NCBI GenBank assembly: GCA_029237695.1
Contig: CM055265.1
Location: forward strand, 219,965,679 to 220,029,678
DNA: 64,000 nt
DNA from: Conchocele bisecta
Taxonomy: Eukaryota > Mollusca > Bivalvia > Lucinida > Thyasiridae
Reading direction: 5' to 3'
Positions within the stretch are counted from its first letter, which is position 1. Each line of letters begins with the position of its first letter. The translations under genes were made by a program, and so were the position numbers. This document shows positions 35,530-45,034 of this stretch, in pieces. The notes below the pieces were generated by a model. The model searched no databases and was not told where the DNA came from. It saw nothing but the letters and a program-made list of their open reading frames with translations.

Positions 35530-35887
35530 ACGGAGCCCCGCAGGGGACGTAGAATTTGTTTTATATTAATTCGTTCCCACGAAATAACAATGCGTTCCCT
35601 CAATTTAACAATTCGTTCCCACGGGAACGAATGGTTAATTCGTTGGAACGAATTGTTATATCGTGGGAACGAATTGTTAATTTGAGGGAATGAACAATTC
35701 GTTCCCATGAATTTACAATTCGTTCCCGTGGGAACGATTAGTTATTTCGTGGGAACGAATTGTTAAATTGAGGGAACAAATTGTTAATTCGTGGGAAAGA
35801 ATTGCTAAATTGAGGGAACGAATTGTTATTTCGTGGGAACAAATTAACAACAAAAAAAATAATTCTACGTCCCCTGGGTGGCTCCGT
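35530..35887. repeat. Palindromic element built from AATTCGTTCCC repeats
   Basis: The ends ACGGAGCCCCGCAGGGGACG and CGTCCCCTGGGTGGCTCCGT are inverted repeats. The interior has about 15 units AATTCGTTCCCNCGNAAT in both orientations, so it can fold in many ways. Open frames in it are repeat artefacts. Confidence 0.85.
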
Positions 35888-36713
35888 ACATGTACAGTGT
35901 GCTGTACAATTCGAATAAACTTTGAGTATATGCGCCATTATCTAAGGCGATCGAATAGATTAACAAAGACAGTATGTAACGATGACAAAATCTATAATTA
36001 CTATAGCTGTCCTACAAGTTTTGAGAAAACGCGATCGCATAGACATCCATTAAAAGCACAATTATATGATAATGGATGCAGTTTGTAAATGGTGAATAGC
36101 GACAATATATTAACAACACATGAATAGGAATGTGCGAAGTGAGACGGGGCGAAATAATTTCACGAATTTAAACATGAATCAACTGATCACGGATTTGTCA
36201 TGTATTTTTGTATTAAAATGTTATTGAAAACATGTTAGCTGACACGCATGCATCAATATACTTACACAAGAAAGTTAATTTCTTCAAATTACGTCGATCT
36301 TTCCCCAATTTCAAATTAAAATCACAAAGAGAAAACGGAAATGGCGGGATAACCTAAACACAATTGGAGAAGCTCGGGGATTATAGATTAACCAGACCTC
36401 CACTTTGGCGAAAAGATCCGAGATAGTTCCGAATGAGTGAGGTCGGCTGTTTACCAGTGTATTACTGTATCTGTGGCTACCGCTATGCAGTAACGCGGGA
36501 ACCAGGTCCAGTGGCATATTTGACACGGACGCTAATAAAGCACGTCAGTTGTCAACACTACGCGCTCGCACGAGAATCTTGACCTAGAATTCTGCGATGT
36601 TAATGAAATTTCACGTGCGCCCAGCCCAATATAAATACATACGCAAAATGAATCGTCTATGAAATAAAATGATTAATTACATATGCCTAAACATGTCGCA
36701 AATAAAGGTTATT

Positions 36714-36976
36714 ATCCCGTCAACACAGTGTGTATGTGCCTTGAAACACGGTGCCGTGAAACATTTTTGATATCCAGTCAATACTATTTTTGCATTTTAC
36801 AGCCATTTGTAGGTGTTGACTGGATAAATAGAATAGTAGGTTAGTGCCGTGAATGGGAACACATGTCTGGCGCGGCACGGAAACGGGATGTGCTCGGCAG
36901 AGCCTCGCCCATCCCGTTTCCTGAGCCTTGTCAGATATTTTTTCCCATTCACGGCACTAACCTACTATTCTCTACA
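36714..36976. repeat. Hairpin MITE family A, copy 3
   Basis: The leader CCCGTCAACACAGTGTG is followed by the hairpin GAATAGTAGGTTAGTGCCGTG (36829) and its complement (to 36973); centre CGGAAACGGGATG/CATCCCGTTTC. Confidence 0.85.
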
Positions 36977-37099
36977 ACTGAATTAAGTTGGCGTGGAAAT
37001 CAAATCAGCTGCTCTTCCATTGGCGTATCTATAGGCTAACGTAGAGATAGATCTGCTGACAGTGAGTCACCTTTCAGTGTATACCAATAACGACCTGGA

Positions 37100-37330
37100 C
37101 CAGACGTCTATTCGACATCGGAAACGGACGTTGATCCGACGTCGTGATTCCGACGTCTACCCGACGTTGTGTTCGTGTCGCGACGAACTACGACTAGCAA
37201 ACAACGTCAGTACGACGTCGTAATCCGACGTCGTTTCGACGTCGGGGTTTCGACGTCAGGCTGACGTTGGATTTGAGTCGCCGACGTCGCGACCTGGATC
37301 CGACCTAGATCCGACGTCGTACCGACGTCG
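37100..37330. repeat. GACGTC minisatellite, right
   Basis: Same unit type as 34030-34300 with about 12 GACGTC/GACGTT units. Confidence 0.8.
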
Positions 37331-38679
37331 TGTGTTTGTTGCTGAGTTTGTGTAGTGATAAGACCCAATGAAGAGCATCAGGGCAGTTTTGCAAGACAAT
37401 CACCTCGCCTGGTTAAGTAAACATGTTCTTATATTATCGAACGATACTTTATCAAAACAAAACAAAGGGAATCAAGCGTAAAATATGGCCATGGGTTGCG
37501 TGAATTAATTTCTGGGGTCGTAGAGAATGCGACTGTCTCGCGATTCAGAGGGTGTGTCCGAGAACATGATTCGATTAGGAAACACGTCATTGCGACATTG
37601 TTGACGTAGTTTCTCCATACTATATGGTAATCACGAGAGTGGTGTAAACGACTGCTGCCCAGTGGTATAATTCATCGTAATACATCTGTAAACTACAGGG
37701 TAATATGTAAGGAATTGTTGTAATTCAACCATTATCCGTCGTTTCAGTAGTGACGTCGATACCCTGTGACGACTGAAATATGGCTGTGATCATCACTCAA
37801 CCAACTGTCGTAATCGCCCAGCAGCAATCAAGCGGATTGCTGATTGGCTCCAAGTACGGCCACCGCGACTGGAGCTCCGGTCTCATGGCCTGCTGCGAAG
37901 ACTGCGGCTCAAGTACGATACATGTAACATCGAATATTTAAACCGTCAGTAAATTCATCATTGAAACGCCTATTCAACATTGTGCATCGCGTTTGTGTAA
38001 TAGTTGTAATGGAATTAGTAGTATAAACATGGCTGGTTTGGACCGCTTCACCCCCTGCAGCCCGCCCCACCCCCCCCCCCCCCCCCACAGGCGGGTTCCC
38101 AATCCCAATTCTGAACGCAATATACCAGCCCCCTTTCCCAGAACATACATAACACTAATTATAGCATTGCTCAGAGAGCAACAATACAATAGAGAGCCCA
38201 AGGCAAGATCATGGGACGGCCCACACCCTGGCCTGGTAAAGGGATCGCGCTGTCGCTCCGAACGCAAGTCGAACGATGCACATGGCTCTACCATAAGTGG
38301 ACCGGGCCTCCTTTTAGACATACCCGTGGCAATTGGTATACCTAAGGTACAATGATGGGTAACAACAATTGCCAGTGGCTCATTCTGGGCTCCACATAGT
38401 TCTGCGGTAGGAGTTGTTTGTGTGAGTATTGTAAGGTGTATCTCGCTAGGCTGTGGAAAGGTCCAGGAAAGCAGCCGTGTACTGGGTGTGGCAGAGGTGT
38501 TAAAATAGCTGTGCCAGGGGTGTGAGTATCGTCGCGCGCTCAAGCGAGATTGTACGCGGAGCGCTAGGGCAATCCAAAATGAATTTGCCCGGTTGGTGGC
38601 TATATAAATTCCCAATTAGAAACATGTGCCCTGTTAGGCATACCCATCCATCATGGCTACTATGGCTACTTTCCCGCAG

Positions 38680-40622
38680 ACCCCATAACCTTCCTAGAGG
38701 GTGTGCGCCCCCAGATACGCCAGAAGCTCATCGAAGAGATCCAGGCTCTCAATGGAGTCAAGTTTCAACTAGTACTCAAGGTCCAGCTACGAAAAGCCAG
38801 ATGTTAGTGAAGATTACACAAGCAGGAGGCTCTCCTACAGGTTGGTGAGATCAACGAGGAGCTATACAAGGCCTTCCCCCACCTCCTGGAGACACTCGAA
38901 ACATGGACACAGAGAGGTGCATGATGGGTTGTTGATAGAGTCACCACTCTGTGGCTGGATATCGCCAGGTATTAGCCACTGAGAGGGGGTTCCTACATCC
39001 CACTGCATGCAGCTGTGAAATATAGGAAGGCCGTAGTAAATGTAAAAAACAAAGATGACATCTATCTCAGAATGGCACTCCGCTCAGCCCTGTTTCATGC
39101 TCATGACCATGTGGACAGACCCTCCAAGTATCCCACTAAGGATCGTCTTGAATTCACAGTGATCGATGCCCCAAAACCCATCACACAGATCTCAAGAGGG
39201 TCGAAAAACAGAACAACCTGGCCATAAACGTCTTCGGTTGGGACAAATGTGTCATCGTCCATCAGCTCAGCAAGCAACCAGATGATATACGTATAATCAA
39301 CCTACTGATGATCGATAAGGCGGGTAAACTCGCTACATATGGATAAAAAACCTCAACCGTCTGCTCTTCCAAGAAATTCACTTCCGTGAGAGATGCCTCC
39401 ACGGTTACTCAATGGAAGACTTCCTGCAAGTCCAGAAGCCCGAGTGCTGGGGGACCAGGACGACGATGGTGAGGGTGGAGATACCAGCGCAAGCGCAGGA
39501 AAAGAACAAGGTTGTATTCCAAAGCCACCACAAACAACTCACAGCCCCCTACATCATCTATGCGGGCTTCGAGGTCCTCACAACCATGGTCGAGGGGCTC
39601 GAGCTCGACCTGTCGAAGAGCAACACCCAGAAGACGCAGCAAAACAAGACGTGCTGCTCCTGCTACGTGCTACTCCACTGTGTATGTCAGGCAGAGCTGC
39701 CGGTGAAGTATCGAGGGCCCAACGCAGCGGAGCACTTCTTCAGAGCAATCCAGGAAGAGGAGCGCAGGATCAATGTTGTGTTTGCCAACCCCACACCCAT
39801 GCGGATGACCCGGGAGGATTGGCAAGCATATAACACAGCCACTACATGCCATGTTTGCAGCAAGCCGATGGAAGAGGAAAACTTCCGCGACCACTGCCAT
39901 ATCAGCGGGAAATACCGCAGAGCCGCCCACAACGCCTGCATCCTAAAGTCAAAGGTCACGGCCACACCGATGAGCTTCCACAACCTGAGGGGTTATGACT
40001 ACCACCTCCCGATGCAAGCCATCTCCCAGGTGGAGGGTAGGGTCACATGCATCCCCAACAACACGGAGAAGTACATCTCCTTCTCCCTCGGGCAACTCCG
40101 GTTCATCGACAGCGCCCAGTTTCTTCTGGCCGCCCTGGACAGGCTTATCGAAGTCAACCCGCCCAAAACCTTTCGAATAACGGTCAGGTTTGAGCCCAGC
40201 CGAAAAGGCGCGATCTCCTGCTGCGCATGGGCATCTACCCGTACGAGTACATGGACTCTTGGGAGCGGTTCGCTGAGCCCAAGCTCCCACCAAGGGGAGC
40301 ATTATATAGCAAGCTGTCCGACGAACATACATCTGAGGCCGACAACGCTCACGCACAAAAGGTCTTCCAGACCTTCGGATGTCGTACAATGGGGGATTAT
40401 CACGACCTCTACAACAGTAGTGATGTGCTCCTCCTGGCAGACGTCATCGACCAATCGGAAGATATGCATGCGGCAGTACGGACAGGATCCTGCACACTAC
40501 TATGCCAGCCCCGGCCTCTCCTGGGACGCATTGCGAGAAAAGACGGGTACAGAGCTTGAACTTCTCACGGATTACGGTGGAATCTCTATGGTCTCGAAGC
40601 GCTATGCAAAAGCCAAAAACCC
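38680..40622 (+). pseudogene. Protein-primed PolB of a second lineage, N-terminal/exonuclease part
   Basis: Coding matches run from about 38680 (FLEGVRPQIRQKLIEEI) through several frames: in-frame TAG/TGA near 38805 and 38920-38970, frameshifts near 39190, 39345, 40200 and 40470. Visible are an EndoVII-like zinc motif (CHVCSKPM..RDHCH..HNAC, about 39848-39935), ExoI-like YAGFE in which the usual catalytic Asp is Gly, ExoII-like FHNLRGYDYHL and ExoIII-like YNSSDVLLLADV. Coding stops after SKRYAKAKNP, before motif A, so the polymerase domain is lost. The EndoVII-like insert marks a PolB lineage other than Polinton 1's. It converges on the integrase, as in Polinton 1. Confidence 0.75.
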
Positions 40623-40624
40623 CA

Positions 40625-41245
40625 GCGCATCATCCAGTGCAGAGACCACGGCGGGCAGCCTGGCCACCCACTCAGTTGATCGCGTATGGGTGTCTACAAG
40701 CTCTTATTACAAGCATATTGGTGATTGAACTGCCGCTCAGCCAGGGTCCGGTTAAAGCGCTATATGATCCCCTGATCCCGATGGACATACACACGGCCGC
40801 TTCTTACTGAGACCCCGTGCTTGGCCAGCAGCTGAGAGACTGCGTCCATGAATTCGCGCACCGGATCGACCTGGAGAAATATTGGCCATCTAAGGGTGCT
40901 CCGCCTATGCATGCGGGAAAGAGTTTCAGACAGGTCCTTGGCCTCCCTAGTGGTCAGCGGCTCAGCCTCCTTATAGTGGGAGGTCACGTCAACGACTGTC
41001 AGGGTGTACTTGTACGTCTTGCAACCGTTGGGTAGGCGATCGTGTGGGAGAAACGAGAGGTCGGCTTGGTGGACTTCGTTTGGCACCGGCACGACAAATT
41101 TCGGGAGTGGAATGCTGCGGACCGCGGGCAAATAGATCTGTCAGGTGGCCTGCTTATTGAGCCAGTCCTTGGTCGCGTTTTCGTTTTCTGAAACCTTTGC
41201 CGCTGCTGCGAGGTTCTTGATGGCTGCGAACACCTTCAAGTAGCC
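40625..41245 (-). pseudogene. Integrase of Polinton 3
   Basis: Reading from about 41245 (YYSPRGYLKVFAAIKNLAAAA) the protein aligns with Polinton 1 integrase. First Asp (HQADLSF) and second Asp (LQVDPVREF) are present. The catalytic Glu codon is TAG (40760-40762) in QGII-stop-RFN, and a TGA replaces a Trp near 41146. Coding then continues in a shifted frame (VDTHTRSTEWVARLPAVVSA) to about 40625, where a deletion joins it to the polymerase remnant; the C-terminal SH3-like part is gone. Confidence 0.8.
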
Positions 41246-41639
41246 GCGGGGGCTGTAGTATAGCAAGCTAAGCTTGCGTGCAAGCTTTTTATTAATTGTT
41301 GTCACTGTTCTAGACTAGCAAGATATTCAAGCAGATCGAACAATCTCCAATAGGGAATCCGCCTGATCGTCTGGTAACTGCGTCGTTGAGACTATCAGCC
41401 CCATACAGGTCCGCACAACAACCCCGCGCTGCTGCGGCGGCTCCACCAGCACCCGCACTCCACCAGCACTCGAGAGAATCGCGGCCCAAACGGATCAGAA
41501 CGTTAGCGCCAGCGAAACGGTATGTACTAGCCGTGTAGCCCTCATCAAGCAAAGCGAAATAAAGTTCGTCTATTAGATCGTAGTATGGTCGGTGGATCTA
41601 TTTAGGGGCCTACAAAAAAAGTGCAAAACACGGTTGGCG

Positions 41640-41845
41640 GTGTCGACGTCCCGTACAATTGGCACAGCGTGACCAAGGCGGCGACGTTCCTCGTTGATCC
41701 AATCCAGACGGTCAGTCCGTTTTCGGGACCATGTCGCCTGAGCGGCCTGCAGTTGTTCTACAGCTAAATGATGGCGCTTGCGCTCCTCATCTACGTCCGA
41801 GCTTCACAGATTTGAGAATAGAAAGTTTCTCCCACTGAATGCTAA
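41640..41845 (-). pseudogene. Two-helix membrane protein of Polinton 3, fragment
   Basis: The minus-strand frame FLFSNL-stop-SSDVDEERKRHH aligns with the Polinton 1 gene at 16249, with the TGA (41804-41806) at the same codon. The coiled-coil part (DWINEERRR) continues to about 41660; the C-terminal helix is lost. An ATG near 41860 lies in another phase, so at least one frameshift is present. Confidence 0.55.
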
Positions 41846-41865
41846 TTGCCACCGAATCCATCGTT

Positions 41866-41990
41866 TTATTTCCATATATCAGCCTGTAGAATTCCAGCTT
41901 TAACTACATAAACTCGGGTCCCATCTGCGGCCGCTGAATCTAAGGTCACATGACCTACATCTCTCGCCGGCATGTCCAACTTGTGTGCGC
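41866..41990 (-). pseudogene. Small membrane protein of Polinton 3, C-terminal fragment
   Basis: KLDMPARDVGHVTLDSAAA..KAGILQADIWK aligns with the last 40 residues of the gene at 16016. The N-terminal part is replaced by a poly-C/poly-G tract (41991-42020), which marks the deletion or insertion boundary. Confidence 0.65.
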
Positions 41991-42499
41991 CCCCCCCCCC
42001 CCCCACCCCCCCCCCCCCCCCGCCCCCAAATCCCCCAAAAATATGAATATCCTCTATATAGCGGGTATCATCCGAAATCGGTACAGGAAAACATTTACGA
42101 CATTGAATGACGGTTACAGGCACGTGTGTACACGCAGGAATTTACATTATGGGGTGGAGTGCTTTATCGACGACGCAAAGGGCCGGAGTTAGCAACTTGC
42201 TAACACTCACCCGTCGCACCCTCACACCCCCACCCCCCCCCCCCTCCCGTACGTACAGGCATGCAGTCGGTCATATGAAAATACCGTAGATTCCTCATAG
42301 CAGTACATGTACGTTGCGCGTAACGTTCACTTGCGGTTAGATTGTACACGGTGATTTCTAATTGTATCCTACTTGCATGACGTTGAAATGATGTTGCTGC
42401 AATATAGTTAAAGGTGTCATACCTGTGTGAGTTTATGTTGAATAGATCGGTTGCAGCAGGAAAATGCGCGCCTGTCATAGTGCAAAATTACAGAAACCG

Positions 42500-42712
42500 G
42501 AACCAGAAAACTGGAATTTTACTGGTTTACTTGTCTGTTTACAGGTTAATGACAGCACGTCATTAGTTAATATTTCATTAAAACGTCATTAGTTAATGAG
42601 GACTTAATGATGTTTCGTACAACCAGTTTTTAATGACTCATTAATTAATGGAAAGTTAATGTGTCATTAGGTTAATGATACATTAACTAATGGAACGTTC
42701 GTACAACCTGGT
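42500..42712. repeat. CATTAGTTAATG repeat segment
   Basis: Seven to eight partly palindromic CATTANTTAATGA units, with TTCGTACAACC at two places (42615, 42702). It abuts the minor capsid coding sequence and is probably an inserted small element. Confidence 0.6.
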
Positions 42713-43352
42713 CCAGAAGCCGATCGATAACTGCTGCGGAACGTGACGCCTAAGCCTCAGAACGATCACGTTCGCGGTCGGCTGGCGAAACTTGGGGGAA
42801 ATGAGGGTTTTGGCTACGAGAAGGACGGCCGCCCAGTAGGCGCAAAGCTGACACCCGGTCTTTGGAGTTCGAGAGCCCTCCAAGCTTTTGTCGCGACGGA
42901 GCTTCATGGCCGAGCCAGCCTCACAATCTCGAAAGCCACCGGACTTGCGACCTTGACCATCGAGCCCGCAAACCGGGTAACGATCACCCCGCCGTTGGCC
43001 CTGCGGCTCGGTTTTACAACAACATACTCCAGTAACAACGGATGGTTTTGCCCGGGCGAGCACGTCGGCGACGGCCCCATGTGTTTCGTCTTTACGAAAA
43101 CGCTCAGGGTGCACGTGGATCAACTGAACAAGGCATACAACACGTTAGACGGGGCCCCCAGTACTCGCCTTGCGGTTGTGCACTCCAGCGACCGTTTCTA
43201 TGGCGAGATCCTGACCTTAGACTCCCAACCCCGAGATGAAACGTTTGGAATCTGGTCACATCCACGAATTGAATATCTCTATTCTCGGTGATAAAGCGCA
43301 AGAATTAAAGAACGATTACCCGATTTCAGCAGTTCTCGAAATAACAGAATAA
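42712..43352 (+). pseudogene. Minor capsid protein of Polinton 3
   Basis: KPIDNCC..GWRNLGE, then after a TGA (about 42748) and a frameshift near 42805 the long frame KDGRPVGAKLTPGLW to FTKTLRVHVDQLNKAYN. It continues past the point where Polinton 1 has a stop (APSTRLAVV) and ends, after another frameshift near 43240, with PISAVLEITE and TAA 43350-43352. Alignment with 9459-10136 is clear over its length. The original start has been lost to the repeat segment upstream. Confidence 0.7.
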
Positions 43353-43412
43353 CGAGCAAGCGCAGAACAGGACATTCCCGTCGCGGGCACAGACAGCAAT
43401 GATGGGGCAGTA

Positions 43413-43823
43413 ATGAGAATGATAGAGGGAAGGGTATCGCAGGCCCGCATAGAGGCGGCTACGGCGCTTGCACACATGCAGCGCGATTGCAAGCGTCATA
43501 ACAGCTTGGGCCGAGGAGCAGAGCGCACTGCGCGGTGGGGGGGGGATGTGGGGGGAAGCACGAATATTGATTTGTCAATGTCAATCTGCTCGGTCAACTT
43601 TAAGGAACATGCTACTACCGAAGTTCGAGTGAATATCGTTCTGAACGGGGTAGAGTAGAAGTCTGGCGTTACCAAGCATGTGGGGCAGAGGTCATGGTTT
43701 ACGATATTCGATGACACACCAATTAGAGTTTCCGCCGGGAGTGTTATTAACTTTGTTACAAAAGTCGCCGACCCATCGAGCTCCTCCACAGATGTGGCAC
43801 CGTTAATCGAGCTTGATTTATGA
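43413..43823 (+). pseudogene. Fibre-like protein of Polinton 3, shortened
   Basis: A short helical stalk remnant precedes VITAWAEE in one frame, then G9 and G6 runs (43537-43556) and a head in another frame (CSVNFKEHATTEVRVNIVLNG). A TAG at 43656-43658 breaks the head; the same frame continues to LIELDL and TGA 43821. The N-terminal tail and most of the coiled coil are missing. The head aligns with the 8455-9408 gene. Confidence 0.65.
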
Positions 43824-43887
43824 TGAAAACTATATCCTGATCTACCATCCGGGGCGGCTGGCCCGCCCTCTTTTAGGATGACCAGGA

Positions 43888-44442
43888 TTGTCGAGATACA
43901 ACAGATTCTCCAGGATGAGGGAGAGACACGGACAGGTCATGCACAAAAAGATTAGGCGGGCAGTCAATGTCGTCAATGTCGTCAATGTCATGCTAGCCTC
44001 AGCTTCCGTTGTGAGTCGGATGGGGAGTCTGTCTTTATTGTCAACAGTCGTTGCCGCGCCGATTGCGGTGGCCTTTAGTGCGGTCGTGGCAGGGGCAGCA
44101 GACTGGTGGCCCGCAAGCTCGAGGTCAAGAGTCGCAAGCACGACCGAACAACAGTTCTTGCGAGGTCGAAGAAAACCGGTATCGACGTTATCGTGTCGAA
44201 AGCAATAGACGACACAGATATATCAGATTTTGGGAGATGACGACGTAAAGAATCTCGACATGGAGGGGCTGGATGACGGGAGAAGAACTCTCTTCGCCCG
44301 CCTCGGGACGTAATATGCTTGTTCGCGTGTCTGCAGCAGCAGACCCCGACGCCATACTGCCCAAGCGCCATAATTCCGCTGGCGCCACCTTACGAAGCAT
44401 AAAACTTTCGGGCAAGATTTTGTTCGCACTAGAATGTTTGTA
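43888..44442 (+). pseudogene. Hydrophobic conserved protein of Polinton 3
   Basis: The ATG at 43888 leads into a basic stretch and the hydrophobic block SLSLLSTVVAAPIAVAFSA, aligning with the gene at 4966-5736. A frameshift near 44113 moves the reading to KSRKHDRTTVLARSKK and VIVSKAIDDTDISD, after which a deletion shortens the middle. LVRVSAAADP and KLSGKILFALE mark the distal part. Direction relative to the other genes is the same as in Polinton 1. Confidence 0.65.
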
Positions 44443-44894
44443 GCCGCAGCGCCACTTGTGCATCGTCCGACTTGCGCTCGGTGCGATCCTCTTGGCCGGC
44501 GATGGGCGTGACCCGTCCCTTGTAGTTTTGCTCAGGCTGTAATTAGCAAGCGGTATGGGTGCTGGTGGGGTGGGGGTTGGTGTGGGCTCCAGGGGGTGAA
44601 GTGGTCCAGATGTTTGTCATAGGTAGTCCAGGCCCCGAGCGATGCAGTAGTATATCCAGACCCCGAGTAGTGTAACCAAGGTTGAGTCTGGTGTATTGCG
44701 TGGGGTGTGGCCCGCCCCGTGGGGGTGGGGGCGGGCCCCAGGGGGTTAAGTGGTCCAGTCCAGAAGGTTAAGTGGTCCAGTCCTGGAGGTGAAGTGGCCC
44801 AGTCCCAGCCTTTTTATTACTACTGTATCACATGCCCAAATGCACCTATCATCCACTGCCCACCCACCATAAATACCCTCCCTATCTCCCGCAG

Positions 44895-45034
44895 TGATGA
44901 TGACGCTTGCCTGCCGTGAGTACGTCATATGTGACATCGCCACACGCCAAGGCGACTGTTGCCTGATGCCCTGGTATGTGCCCGACGCATTGCTCGCCAT
45001 GCGAGCAAGGATCAGGACCCTAGGTGGTATCAAG
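44895..45034 (+). CDS. PLAC8/cornifelin-family host gene, internal exon
   Basis: The exon is framed by a good acceptor (CTATCTCCCGCAG) and donor (AAG-GTGAGT). It encodes CDIATRQGDCCLMPWYVPDA..ALLAMRARIRTLGGIK, the middle of a PLAC8 domain (paired cysteines, ALR-type motif and the GI before the conserved GS). It ends in phase 0 and starts with two bases of a split codon. Upstream exons with the first cysteine cluster were not found in the window; Polinton 3 and other repeats fill that region. PLAC8 proteins are small Cys-rich proteins with roles from metal handling to cell size control; no specific role can be given. Confidence 0.8.

Larger units (their letters stand above)
33925..37430. repeat. 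Possible 3.5 kb fold-back element with GACGTC-rich arms
   Basis: TAACCAGGTGAGCTGATTAT (about 33938) matches in reverse a segment near 37398-37425 (ACAATCACCTCGCCTGGTTA). Both ends lead into dense GACGTC arrays (34030-34300 and 37100-37330). The middle holds unrelated DNA and MITEs. The arms are diverged, so the single-element reading is tentative. Confidence 0.45.
38680..44442. mobile_element. Polinton/Maverick element 3 (inverted, internally deleted)
   Basis: Gene order matches Polinton 1 read backward: PolB (+), integrase (-), two small membrane proteins (-), minor capsid (+), fibre (+), hydrophobic protein (+). The block from the major capsid to the membrane-anchored protein is missing and replaced by about 0.7 kb with poly-C runs (41991-42030, 42226-42245) and CATTAGTTAATG repeats. 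Terminal repeats were not found, so the limits are those of the recognised genes. It lies in what is probably an intron of the PLAC8-type gene. Confidence 0.8.

Noticed and set aside
32525..36000. Possible CRISPR-like repeat arrays
   Set aside because: The repeats have no unique spacers of constant length and lie in a eukaryotic genome; they are minisatellites.
37974..38615. 213-codon minus-strand frame
   Set aside because: Contains a poly-G run and no recognisable domain; it ends in low-complexity sequence. No splice or conservation signal was seen.
44640..44660. Polinton 3 terminal repeat at CAGTAGTATAT
   Set aside because: Only ten bases match, and the orientation is wrong for the outer end of an element lying to the left.
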